Source: Calocera cornea HHB12733 (lineage: Eukaryota > Basidiomycota > Dacrymycetes > Dacrymycetales > Dacrymycetaceae). Taken from it: a stretch of 64,000 bases of DNA. The position numbers and the translations under genes were made by a program. Numbering within the stretch: the first letter of the stretch is position 1; every line of letters starts with the position of its first letter. The notes under the pieces are model-generated. The model saw only the letters and a list, made by a program, of their open reading frames with translations, ran no database searches and was not told where the DNA came from. Positions 33,262 through 47,373 of this stretch are shown in pieces. The stretch spans positions 55,966 to 119,965 of the forward strand of contig KV424009.1 of assembly GCA_001632435.1 (NCBI GenBank). The letters run 5' to 3'.

Positions 33262-36200
33262 CTACCATATTTCGGGAATCTCGTTCCCGTTCTCGTCAAC
33301 GTGCCAATTGCCTGTGACTGCCGAATAACCAAAAGCCTGGGGATGGAAAGCGCTGAAACTTGTTTCCGGTGGGAAGAAGCCGATCTGGTCCTGTTGAATC
33401 ATTGCGGGGAGGTATAGCCCGGCTAAGGGGTGGTCACCGCCTAATGCCGGTTCTGTGAAGTCGGGATCCGGATATATCATAGGCAAGCCCTGGATCATGG
33501 AAAGGTCTTCTGGGGGGGAGAGGGAGTGTTGTTGTTGTTGGTCTTGCCGTTGCATTGCCAATCCATTCGGGCCTTGCTGCCACATGTCGCCCAGGTGTGA
33601 CTCGACAGCAGAGGCAAGGGTGGCTGTCTCGACGGCCATCGGGGCTGCATCCCCGTTCGGCACCTCGGTGCCGTCCTGCGGCACTTCCACGCCATTGACT
33701 GGCGAATTCTCTGGCAGGACGCGCCTTTTTTGTGCGATACGGATCATCTTCTTGAGGGTATGGGCGTATCTTGTTGCTGCACCTGCAGAGGATCCGTCGG
33801 CACGAACGCAATACGCCCTACGTATAGACCCACATTTACCGAGAGTGTCCGCAAGGCTGCTCACATCCTTCAGGATGGCCGACAGGTCCCCCTCCTTGGG
33901 GAAGAGGCGGGCCAAGCGGATAAGGAACGCGGCCGCGAACGTCGCGGTCACATGGGTATAGTCAGGGGCTACGAAAATGATCAGTCGGATGGCCGGAACA
34001 GAAAACACAGGGAACAAACCGAATTTCAACCCATCGCTGTACTCGATGGACCTGCAGCAGATATCGACAGCAGACTGGGCGACCTTCGCCGTCTGTATTG
34101 CCAGTTTTCGCTGCCAGTGGTCCGCCCCCAGCTTCTCCACATCTTCCTCGTCTCTGATTCTAGATCGAGGTCAGCAACAGAGCAGCGCATCACGAATCTT
34201 CCTCACCCTCTTAAGCCAACAGCATTATGGAACAGCTCGCTGAGGAACCGCTGTACGAGCAGGCTATGCCGGTAGAACGGCTTCTCGGGCCACTTGTACG
34301 CAAACTGCAGATCCCACCGCTGGAACCAGTCCGAGAACTGCCGCTCGGCATCCCGGATCGTCTCGCCCGTCTTCTCAGTGACGGGGCCCTGGACGCCGAG
34401 GCGCCCGTGCAGCCGTTCTCGGATGACCATGAGCTCGACGGAGGAGACGAGGCGCATGTCGTCCGGCACCGAGAGCGGGTGCTGGAGTATCGCCGAGGCG
34501 TCTTCGACCGCTTCGTCCGTTTTGATCATGAATGCCCGCCCGGTGCCGAATGACATCCTACGGCGCGTCAGCACGGCGTTCGAGTTAGACTCGCGTAAAC
34601 GCACTGATGCTCAAACAGGAACAGCGTGAACCATATCCTCGAGCACACGATGAGGTCATGCTCGTCCGAGCCGACGGTGTCCTTGAGTTTCTTCCCCGAG
34701 CGGATCTTGCGCAGCAGCTTGGGCCACGCCTTGTGCAGCGAGAGCTCGAGGGCCATGCGGATCGCGTGCCCGCCGAGGAGCCAGCCGTTGGTCGACCACC
34801 CGGCGACGAGTACTACCGCGCGGGTCGCGCGTCAGCCGTTTCCCGCTTTGCTCCAGGCTCAGGGGCACTCACTAGTAGCCTGGACGACCTCCCGCCTCGC
34901 GACGGGCAGCCAGAGCGTGTTGCTCGAGATCATCTTGACCTCCTCCAGCAGCCGCTTCGTAATCTCGCTCTGCCCGCCCGCCCCGTCCCGCACACCGGAG
35001 GCGATCATGCATATGGCGTCGACGGAGAAGGGGGAGCGGCGGTGGAGCTCGTCGTACGTGTCGAGCTCGGGCTCGAGCACGGGGAGGAACTTTGAGCAGT
35101 GCTCGTAGAACCTGCGGGTCCCATCAGTCTGCCGCTCTGCTGCGCATGCCGCTGAAGACGTGCACGCACACTCGGAAGAACTCGCGCGCCTCCTCGTCCG
35201 TGATGATGCCCTTTGTGACCACTGTCGCGGCGTCAGCACCAACTGCGTCCTCACACAGAACAGAGGGGTGGCTAAGTACCATCAGGGTGCGCGTGTGGCC
35301 GCGCCTGCCTTTTCTCGATCTTCCTGCGCTTGCTGGGCCGGGCGGACACCTCGCCCTCGCCATACTCGCCCGAGACGCTGCTGGTGGCCCTGCTGCGGCC
35401 CTCGGCCTCGGCGCGCGCCTTGCGCCGCTCGCGCTCCTCCTCCTGGTGCTCGACGAGGCTGCGGAGCACCTCGAGCGGGGCGGTGAGGCCCGAGGTGGGC
35501 AGCTCGCCCTCGTCGTCCGACGAGTACGCGGAGGTGACGTTCGACGAGGGCGCGATGGACGTCGCGTACGCTGCGCCGTGCGCGCTGCGGGGCCGCGAGA
35601 GGTACGGCGGCGGGCCCATGCTGTCGATGTCCGCGGAGAAGTTGACGGGGCCCTGGTGCGGCCGCGGGCGCTTGGGCGAGGTGATCTCGGACAGGGGCCG
35701 GGGCGCCGCGGAGGCTGGTGCGCTGGCTGAGCCGGAGGCAGAGGCAGAGGAAGGGCCCGCCCCGTTCGTCCCGTTCGGGTGGGCGAGCGATCCGAGGTGC
35801 ACGTCGAGCGGCGGGAGGTGCTCCTTCTGCCGTGCGCCGCCGTTGATCGGGGATAGCGGCGGGAGGGTGAATGCGTTCTGCGGGTGCGGGTGCGGGTGCG
35901 GGTGCGGGTGCGGGTGCGGGTGCGGCGGGGACATCGCCGCCGCCTGGGAGCCGTTCCGCTCGGTGGAGGGGAAGGGCACGCGCCGCTGCGTGGGGGAGGT
36001 GTACCCGTCGCCCTGGGCGCCCTGGGCCCCTGGAGGGAGCTGGGGGTGGAAGTTAGACCGGTTCGAGGCCACGCTCTCACTCCTCTGCTGCTGCTGCTGC
36101 TGGGAGGGGGCGAATGCGCGCCCGGCGCCCATGGCGAGCGCCTGCGCGGCCTGCAGCTCCCGATCGGACATGTACAGCACGGGCGAGGTCAGCGAGCCTT

Positions 36201-37021
36201 GCGAGCCCTGGCTCGCCCCTGATACCGAGCCTCCCTGGCCTCCGGGGGACGAGGGGTGCGCCTGGGCATCCGAGCTCAAGTGCGGCGGCACGGAGGAGTA
36301 GTGTGCGCTCTGCGAGGCTGGTGCCGGGGATGCGGACGGCCGGGGCGGCGCGGGGACAAAGTTCGGGATGGCGTTTGCGCCCTTGAGCGCTGTGACGAGC
36401 TCCTCGAGGGTGCTCTGGATGGTGCCGACCTGCCCTTCGAGCTTCTGGATGCGGCTGTCCCTGTGTCAGCTCAGCACATTCTCCACCTGATTGCAGCCCC
36501 TCCCCGCCGGAGTACCCTCAGGACCCTCAGGGCCGGGGCATCGGGGGAAGGGGAAGGGAGAGGGGAAAGGGGGACACACTCGATGCTCTGGCCGTCGCCC
36601 TGCTGCTCCCGGATGGGCTTCTCGAACATGCAGGGGATGTTTGCGTGCCTGCAGCGCTTGCAGGGCGGGTTCTCCGCGCCCTCGCAGCGCATCTTCTGCT
36701 TCCTGCATCCGTTCTGCGCCGCATAAGCAGCGAGGTAAGTAGTGCCGCGCCGGGTCAAGTGAGCGGAGCAGACTCACACAAGCGCCTGTGTCGCAGGTCA
36801 GCATACACGTGGGGGAGAGGAACAAGGGAACGAATGAGCGCACGTCCGACCCTGTTGACCGCCTTTCCCTTTGCGGGGCTCTTGTCGTCGCCGGCTGCGC
36901 CCTCCTCACGCTTGGTGACGCCCTCGCCGGGGGAGGGGATGGAGGGATCGGCGCGGAAGGTGTACTGATGCGCTGCGATCTCGTGCATCGTCTGCGCGGA
37001 GGAGGGGTCCTGCACGGGCAT
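33262..37021 (-). CDS. Zn(2)-Cys(6) fungal transcription factor
   Basis: The zinc cluster reads GRACNGCRKQKMRC followed by EGAENPPCKRCRHANIPC (C-x2-C-x6-C-x7-C-x2-C-x6-C). It is assembled across an 8-nt exon at 36778-36785. Next come a coiled coil (RIQKLEGQVGTIQSTLEELV), a long Ser/Pro-rich region with Gln and His-Pro runs, and a nuclear-localisation-like KRRKIEKRQ. A fungal-specific transcription-factor domain follows in several exons (GIITDEEAREFF, YEHCSKFLPVLEPELDTYDELHRRSPFSVDAI, GHAIRMALELSLHKAWPKL), then an acidic/Gln C-terminus ending NGNEIPEIW. The start is uncertain: the ATG at 37021 is used, but the frame stays open into the 120-N gap. Target genes are unknown. It is convergent with the SNF2 gene. 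Confidence 0.87.
35881..35926 (+). repeat. GGGTGC hexanucleotide microsatellite (His-Pro codons)
   Basis: About seven to eight tandem GGGTGC units on the + strand encode a His-Pro run in the transcription factor on the minus strand. Related runs occur at 29207-29232, 37297-37330 and 37799-37819. Confidence 0.85.
36778..36785 (-). other. 8-nt exon of the Zn2Cys6 gene
   Basis: GCGCTTGT lies between a CACAG acceptor and a GTGAGT donor (minus strand). It supplies the end of an Arg codon, Ala, and the first zinc-binding Cys. Without it the frame and the cluster are lost. Confidence 0.7.
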
Positions 37022-37098
37022 CGCTGCGGCGCCTCTTGCTGGTGCGGGTGCGGTTGGGGTGTGGTGCGGGATGTCGGGAGGGGTGCCTGGGGAGGCGA

Positions 37099-37218
37099 NN
37101 NNNNNNNNNNNNNNNNNNNNNNNNNNNNNNNNNNNNNNNNNNNNNNNNNNNNNNNNNNNNNNNNNNNNNNNNNNNNNNNNNNNNNNNNNNNNNNNNNNNN
37201 NNNNNNNNNNNNNNNNNN
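37099..37218. other. Assembly gap (120 N)
   Basis: This gap may hide the true N-terminus of the Zn2Cys6 transcription factor. Confidence 0.98.
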
Positions 37219-37700
37219 GGTCGTCCAAGTGAGCCGACGCGGGGGAGGGCAGGTGCGCACAGCGCGTGTCGGTGTCTGTGTCTGTGTCTGTGTCTGCGGG
37301 TGCGGGTGCGGGTGCGGGTGTGGGTGCGGGGTCCCGCTCGGGGTCGGGGGACTGCTGGAGTGAGTGAGGCGGAGGGAGGGTTGGGTGCGGGCTAGGAAGC
37401 AGGCAGCGAGGCGCGGTGCTGTCAGCCCTCGGCGCTGGCAGTTGCCCCGGGAGGGTGTCACGCCGGCCGACGCCGGTTATGGCAAGCCGCAGGCGGCAGG
37501 CGCAGAACACTCAACACTCAACACCGGACACTCAACACTGGACACTGGTACTGGAAATCGGGGGTTGGGGTTGGGGTTCGCGATGCAGATGCAGATGCAG
37601 CTTCTGCCTGGCGTCGGGCGGTTTGATGGGTGATCGGCTGGGGTGGGGTGGGGTGGTGGTGGGGTGGTGACCGGACACGGGCACGGGCACGGGGTATAGC

Positions 37701-37734
37701 GGCGACGGGCGACGGGCGACGGGCGACGGGCGAC
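37701..37734 (+). repeat. GGGCGAC heptanucleotide microsatellite
   Basis: About five perfect tandem units lie in noncoding DNA upstream of the transcription factor. Confidence 0.85.
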
Positions 37735-38542
37735 AAGAATGAGCGGGACAGACGGTCAGATGAGAGCTGTGTGATGCTGACAGGAGCAGGAGGGCGTGAG
37801 TGCGGGTGCGGGTGCGGGGTAAAGTGCGGTGGGCACGGCCGGCCCCCTAACCCTCCTGGGAGCAGAAACGTCGCCCGTCCCACGCCCCCACGCGCCCGAT
37901 GAGATTCGGCACCTGCTGCATAACGCTCACAAGTCACTACGGCTGCCCGATCCCTCAGCTGCTGCCCTCCCCTCCCGCATGCCGCATGCCGCACAGCGCC
38001 GCCCCCGGCACCCCTGGGCTGTCAGCCGTCATCCTCCTTAGCCTCGCAGGAGCGCGCACCGCGCGCTACGGCTGCTGCTGGGAGTCATGGGACCGCTCAC
38101 CGCTCACACGATCCTATCCCTGTACCACGCCGGGTCCTCCACTGCTCACCCCGCTCAGACGCTCTTGATATGGTCACCTATCCTACACAGCTTACAGGGG
38201 CACAAGGAGCAGCAGGCTTGGGACGCATTCCCGCACGCATCGCACTTCCAACCGCCTCCTGCCTATTCGCCCTCGCCGGCACTTCCCACATCATCACATC
38301 ACGGGATTTATTCCAGTCCATCATTGCATGAAAACCACACAGGCAGCGCTACATAATCTCACTTTGTCAATCCTTCTTCTGAGACTGCTCGGACGGTCTT
38401 CCGCCTGATTCGCTAGGATTACACGGGCTGACGACCCCCGGACCCAACCCACCGCACAATCGCGCACCGCCGCGGCACCATCGTTCGACAACATGTCCGC
38501 TTCTCGCCGCGCCGCGCCAATCATCTTCCGTCTATAATCTTC

Positions 38543-41143
<2,601 letters not shown>

Positions 41144-41941
41144 AGAGGGAATCTTTTGGATGGAAAGAGATCAAGGATGCGAAGGAAAATGCGGTTGGAG
41201 AGATATGCAGGATGGCTTGTCTCTGGCCGATTACCGCCTCTCTTATATACGAGCTATGACGACCCTTAGTATGTCATATTCACGGGAACCAGGCCCGCCT
41301 GTTACACAGGGTTCTCACGGCACCTGGACCGCGCTCCGCAAACGCCCATAGTATACGCGCTCGTAAAGCGTAACTATCCTTATGGAGGTAGACTTGTCGG
41401 CCTTGGAGCAAGTACAGGCGGAACCGCGAGGCAGGTCGGGGAGTTCGGCGGATCCACGCCCGCCTTCATCGGGATGTCCTAATCGGGAAAGCCTCACGTC
41501 CCGCACCGTCAGACGCCTCACGCCAGTGCACCGCCACGCGAGGCTGATTCGGAGCCTTCCGGGCTGGCCTACGCGGATCTACCCCGGAGGTCGACAGCCA
41601 GCATAGGCGAGCTCACACCCGGTTATCTTTTACTGGAAAGCCCCCGACACTCTCTAAACGACGTCGTTATCCGTGATTTCAGTGTGTTGGACGGTGAAAG
41701 AATCTCATGGTGTCAATATCATCTGAATACCTTGTCAACTCTGAGCATTTTCAGTGGGCGTATCGGCACCAATCGCATTAGTCCAACAGGGCTCTAACGC
41801 CCGAGATCCGGAGACTGTCAAGGTTGACAGTTTAGGCACAGCGACACCGGGTATATGAGAAAGAAGCTGGAATCTTGACGATCCATGGTATTCTGAATGA
41901 TTAGAGTTACAATGCTAGTGGGGCTAGGGTATTGGAAGTCG
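41144..41941 (-). promoter_or_regulatory. Pyruvate decarboxylase promoter and Ski2 3' flank
   Basis: TATATAAG on the minus strand at 41242-41249, about 99 bp upstream of the ATG, fits a highly expressed glycolytic-type promoter. No gene is supported in the remainder. Confidence 0.6.
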
Positions 41942-44900
41942 TTAGAAATACAAGCTTGCCGCAAAGACAACTGATCACCGGGTTCAGCGACGCTTCTCAC
42001 GCAAACGCAGAAAAAAATAGCACTCACTATCACGTTTAATTTTAATCTGGGCCTCCTCCATTTTCTTGAATAGGTCTGCGTCACCAATGACCCTCGCCGC
42101 GTCCCTGACTTCCCGGCACGTTTCGTCCAATCGTGTGATGACCCTCACGATGGTTCCCTCGGGGACATCGGTCAGTTCGGTTATTTTCTCAAATGGCTGA
42201 CAGCAGCCCGTCAGCCGGCACGTTTCTGACCAACACAAGCATTACAAACCATCCCTCGTGCCCATTCATAGACAACCTCCATCAACCCGAACTTGAGCTT
42301 CCCCTCAAAGTCCTCCGTAGCCACCTTGTTCGCTAGTTCGACCTTCTGGACACGCTCAGCAAGCCCCACGACTTCCGCCTTGCCTTCCTCCAGCCTGGGC
42401 GTGAGAACCGGCTCCACATCGGTCTTTTCTTGGAATAGAAAGGCGGACAACAGAGCAACGACTTCCTCAGGTTCGTATGACCCCAGGGTGTTCTCCAGGA
42501 TTAGCTCTGTAAGGATGAGCTCGCTGGCCGAGTTGATCTACGGAGATATCAGCAAACGATCGAGGCTTGTATAAGGCTGACGAGTACCTCACAGGCCACA
42601 CGGCCCTTCAGCAAAACAGTCGATCGGTCGTCAATCAGCTTCAGGTCTTTCAGCACCTGCACGCGCTGCTCGTAGTCTGGCAGTAGCTCTAGGTTCTGAT
42701 CGGAAATGGCTAGTTTGAGACTGGAAATTTGGGCCCTGAGTGTCTTGACGGCGTGGAGAGCATCGTACTGGCAGAAACTCAGCGGCTGTTAGGCGCCGAG
42801 GCTGCGTCGGCTTACGTGTTTCAAGAAGTCTTCGCACAGCACGCAAGCCTTGCCTTCCAGAAGCCTCAACATGTTGTTCCGGTTTCGCAGCGTATCTTGG
42901 AAATCAAGGGTGCGGATCTTCTCCCAATCGGCTTCGGGTAGCATGTCCAGATCCTGCCACTCGATGGCAATCTCCTGCAAAGCTTCGGCAGCTTGCTTCA
43001 TCGGGACTATCTTATGCTGGTCCGCAATGGCATTCACATCCACTTGAACCAACCTATTGGTAACAAACTGGACTTCGCCCAGGCTTGCTACCACCAGGTC
43101 ATAGACGACCATCCCAACTGGGAGCTCCGAAGGCTCAGGTGGCCATTTTGGCGGGACCTGAGATAAGGGTCGATCTTCAAAGAAGTGAGTCAGGTTCCGC
43201 TGATAGAGTGACTTTACTTGCCTCGGGATCCGGCCTTCGTTTCCGGATCTGCCAGAGCGAGGAATATCCACTGCTTGGCTAGGGGAGAAGTAGCCGAAGA
43301 TGGCACTTGCAGAGGAACCGGCTTCAGCATGATCGCAAGATTTTGGCTGAAATGCTGCAACATCCGTTAGAGGAAGACCAGATGACAGAGAATACATCTT
43401 ACGCCGTTCCTCAAAACCACCACACGACCATCACGGAGCCACTTGCTCCCATGCGGTGTCGAAGCAGCCAGCTCAATCAGCCGCGAATTGAGGTACGTAA
43501 GGTCGGCTGATACGTCGTAGAATGTCTCAATATCCGGTTCACAGATGGGACAGTTGATTTCCGGCATCGCCTTGAGTTCCTTCTCAACCTCGAGGACCTT
43601 ACGTTGCTGGTCTGGCAACAGGCGCTGTGAAGCATTCTCGGAGAAACTTCGCTTGATCATTTCTTCCACGCGCAGCGCTTCAACTCGCAACCTGCATGTG
43701 ACCGATTAGAACGCGCATGGGAACAGTGGAAATGGCATACAGATTCAAGATCATGTTGTACGTCAAGCGGAATTGTGACTGCAGCTTGTTTGGCTGCCCA
43801 AGCATCATATTCTGCAGCGTACCGAGTTCAGGAAGCTCGTCGCCAGACACGATAATCACAACGCCTGTCGGATCCAACCCACGACGTCCGGCACGACCAG
43901 ACATCTGTGTATATTCACCGGGTAGGAGCTCACGGAAGTGCCTTCCGTCATGTTTGCGGATGCTCGCGAACACGACCGACCGCGCAGGCATGTTGACACC
44001 CTATACCATAACCGTAAGTACCCATCCGAGCGCAGCAAGGTGGAACACGTACCATAGCAAAGGTTTCGGTAGCGAACAGAACCTTGACGAGACCTCTTGA
44101 GAATAGAATCTCGACCACTTCCTTGACAATTGGAAGCAAGCCACCATGATGAACGCCGATACCCCGGCTGAGGAGGTCCCGTATCCTTGCAATCTGGGGA
44201 AGTTTCTTATCCGTCCCCTTCAGCCGCGTCAGCGCCTTTTCGATAGTGACATGCACTTCGCTCTTCTCCACGGCCGAGCAGAGATCAGTGTTAGACAGCG
44301 TTGCGGCGTTGTCCTCACATCTCCGTTTAGAAAAAGTGAATATGACGACGGGCAAGAGCTGTTGCTTCTTGAGATGGCCAACAAGGTGCACGTAGAGGTT
44401 GCGGTCCTGTTGCTGGAACGAGCGAGGCGGCATGCCGCCTCTGCCACGTGCAGGCGGTGCGGCGCCCCTCGCCCCTCCACGACCCTGCGCGCCCCCGCGC
44501 CCCTGCTGGCCCCCACGCGCATTGGCACCTCGCTGCGCGCCGCCCCTGGCCCCCATGCGCTGGACCGGGGCGAGCCCGGCTGCTTCCCGCTCCTTGTCCT
44601 GTTTTCTCCGGAGCGCCTCGCCGGCCTCCTTGTACCCCTGCGAAAGGAACTGGCCGCGCGCGTCGACGATCTTGTACCTGTCTCGCCCGGCGTAGAGGTA
44701 GTGCTCGAGCGGCACGGGCCGCTTGGGCGTGCTGATCACGTAGATGTCCTTCTTCTTCGTTCGGCTTGAAGGAGTTAGGACCGGTATGAGCGGGGAAGGA
44801 GAGAAACTCACCCCACCCAGTCGGCAAACTCCTTCGTGTTCGGGACAGTAGCAGACAGCAGGATGATGTTGACGTGATCGGGCAGCATGATGATGACCTC

Positions 44901-46440
44901 CTCCCAGACGACTCCGCGCTCGGCGTCGTTCACATAGTGCACCTCATCAAAGATCACAAACTCGACATCGCGGATCAGGTCCGCGCCCTTGTACAACATC
45001 GACCGCAAGATCTCAGTCGTCATGATCAGGCAGCTGCCCTCGGGGTTGATCTGCACGTCGCCCGTGAGGATGCCGATCGTGCTCGGGTCGAAGGTCTGCT
45101 TGAAGTCCCTGAACTTCTGGTTCGACAGCGCCTTGATCGGCGACGTGTAGATTGCGCGCGTCATGTGCCGCGCGGCGAGGGCGATCGCGTACTCGGCAAC
45201 GACGGTCTTGCCCGCGCTCGTGTGCGCCGCGACGAACACGCTGTCGCCCATCTCGAGGTGGTACACGGCCTCCTTCTGGAAGGTGTCGAGCTCGAAGGGG
45301 TACTGCCGCGCCATGTCCGGGACGAGCTCGTGGAAGTTGAGCAGCTGCTGGTTCACATCCACTACGTGCGCCCAGTCCCGCTTCATCGCGGTGGAGCGGC
45401 GCGCCGAGGGTCGGCTGGGGGCGGTGGAGATTTGCACTCTCTGTGGACACGTTAGTATAGAAACCGGGTGGTGGGTGCAAGCACGCACGTCTGCAGGCAA
45501 GAGATCGTCTATCTCGCTCTCGAGCCCAACCCCAGGCACAGCCGCCCCATTCGGGTGCTGACCGCCGTTCAGCGCCCCCTGTCGCACGCTCAGCAAGCAA
45601 GCCTCGGAATGACCCAAGAACCCAGCGCACAGTCACACCCTGCTTCAGCGCAGGCGCGTAGCTCGACCCCACCTCCGGCAGCTCGTCCTCGTCCTCGTCC
45701 TCGTCCGCAAGCTCTTCCCCAGGGAGCCGCAGCCCCCTAGAGAATCCCGGAGGCACAGTCAACAGCCCGGCATCTGCGTTCCACATCAGCACAGGGCCAT
45801 TTCTGGGGCCGCTGCCAAAGTTCTCGACTCACGGACAGCATCGTCCACGTGGACCTTCTGCAGCTCTACGGAATCGCCCAGGATGTCGTCCAGCCCCCCG
45901 GGGAGGAAGGGCACGTAGCTCGACTTGCCGCGCACGAAGTTTGTCGTTGGCGCCGGCGCGCGCAACATCGATGTGGAAGTTAGCGCCGTCGCGTGCTCCT
46001 TGGATATGGGGATCTTGTGCAGAGTCAGAACGGTTCATAGAGGAGTTTGGGGGCAGCGCGGACTTCGCGGTACCCGGTCACTCTGCCTTCTAAGCCTGAG
46101 CGGAGGAATTCGAGGCGGGAAGGCGCTGGTGACGGTGCCAGGGTCAACAGGGACGGTATTAATGTTTCGTGCTCCCAGTGTCTGTTTTCATTCAGTTCCC
46201 CGTCGCAGCGGTCCAATGGACTAGTGCGCACAACTGGTACGTCGCCAGCCAATGTTCCGGCAGCCTTGCCTTGGGCAGCAACAGCCTATCCTCGAGCGCG
46301 CACTGCAGCCTCTCCCTGGACGGCACCGTCCCGACCCCCAGCTCGGACCTGAGCTCCTCCCGCGTCTCCGCATCCACGTCGTCCGGCTGCGATGCGAGGA
46401 GGATGAGCTCGGACAGCTCTTTTGTGAGCGGGCTGTCCAT
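41942..46440 (-). CDS. SKI2: Ski2-family DEVH RNA helicase
   Basis: This is a large multi-exon gene starting at 46440 ([18 protein letters not shown]). An N-terminal region has [12 protein letters not shown], typical of Ski2, and [17 protein letters not shown]. The helicase core follows: [14 protein letters not shown] (Q region), [15 protein letters not shown] (Walker A), [23 protein letters not shown] (DEVH box), [16 protein letters not shown] and [13 protein letters not shown]. An RGG-rich insert ([11 protein letters not shown]) sits between the lobes. The arch region ([14 protein letters not shown]) and C-terminus ([26 protein letters not shown]) match Ski2 better than Mtr4. It acts with Ski3 and Ski8 to feed mRNA into the cytoplasmic exosome. 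The final exon is joined by an intron ending at GATCAG. Confidence 0.93.
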
Positions 46441-47373
46441 TGCGATGTGGACTACGTTTGTGTACGGGGCCGGGCGGGGGTGTGCCGGAATATTTGGTGG
46501 CGGGGGTGTGTGCCAGGGACGGTGGGCCCTGAGGGCCGAGCGCGTGTTTCTGACAACGACCAACTTAGGAGCCACCGCCAGACCGTGACGGCTTCTCGTC
46601 CCTGCGCACCGTGACCATCCAATCATCATTCCGGTCACACCGTGGCTGCTCTCCCGCTTCAGAACCGCTCCGGCTCACATGTTCTGCCGAGAGTTCTTCG
46701 ATCGACGCCGCACGATCGACGTCATACGCCCACGCCCTTGACGCGTCCTTCGCGTCCAGATCTCCACGCAGAGTCGGACCACCTCTGGAGGCTCCTCACC
46801 TATGCCCCCTTCCACGCGAGGCGCAGAGATCTGCGGACCCCGAACACACTTAGGAGCGCAGAAGGCTGCCTGACGCGGTGCGAGGACCGCCGGATTTGGG
46901 TCGTGCTGAAAGGTCGATGTCGTCATGACGCCTTCCGAGGGAGCCTCCAGATGCGCGCAGGCCGCTCGTCGCCCCATGCTTGCCACACGGTAAACGCCGA
47001 CGCTCCGTGTGCCCAGCGCCATAAATGCCCTTCTGCGAGCCTTTCTGAGCACGCGAGCGTCATCAGACAGGCTTCGCACGGTCTGGAGCGGTGTCCTTCC
47101 CGCCGCGTGGGACGCAGCCGCGTTCGATCCTAGTTCGAGACACGCTCGCCCGCCTGGACTCTCGGCAGAGCACGACTCTGATTCTTGGACCGTTATGGCA
47201 GGTACTTGCGTGGATTGGTACGGGAGAGAAGCAGGGAGGACGACGTCATGCGTGCTGCTTCCCATGTCTGGCCTTGGTATAAGTAGCTCGTCGGGCCAGA
47301 ACGGCTCTCCCTCGCACTACTTCGCCTTTCTATCACTAGATCCCCTCCGTACCACCTCATACCACTATCCAAC
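46441..47373 (+). promoter_or_regulatory. Divergent region, Ski2 and alcohol dehydrogenase promoters
   Basis: No gene is supported. For the ADH there is a TATAAG at 47278-47283 (about 95 bp before the ATG) and a GACGTCAT word near 47252 that resembles an ATF/CREB-type bZIP site. Confidence 0.45.

Larger units (their letters stand above)
37022..38542. other. Transcription-factor upstream region with gap and microsatellites
   Basis: This includes the 120-N gap, GGGTGC runs, TGTCTG repeats near 37270, a TG/GGGGT-rich stretch near 37640, and five GGGCGAC units at 37701-37734. No gene is supported. The right end is the 3' flank of pyruvate decarboxylase. Confidence 0.5.

Noticed and set aside
35330..36301. 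323-codon open frame on the plus strand with Gly-Cys runs
   Set aside because: It is antisense to the Ser/Pro-rich exon of the Zn2Cys6 factor. The Gly-Cys run is simply the hexanucleotide repeat read on the other strand.
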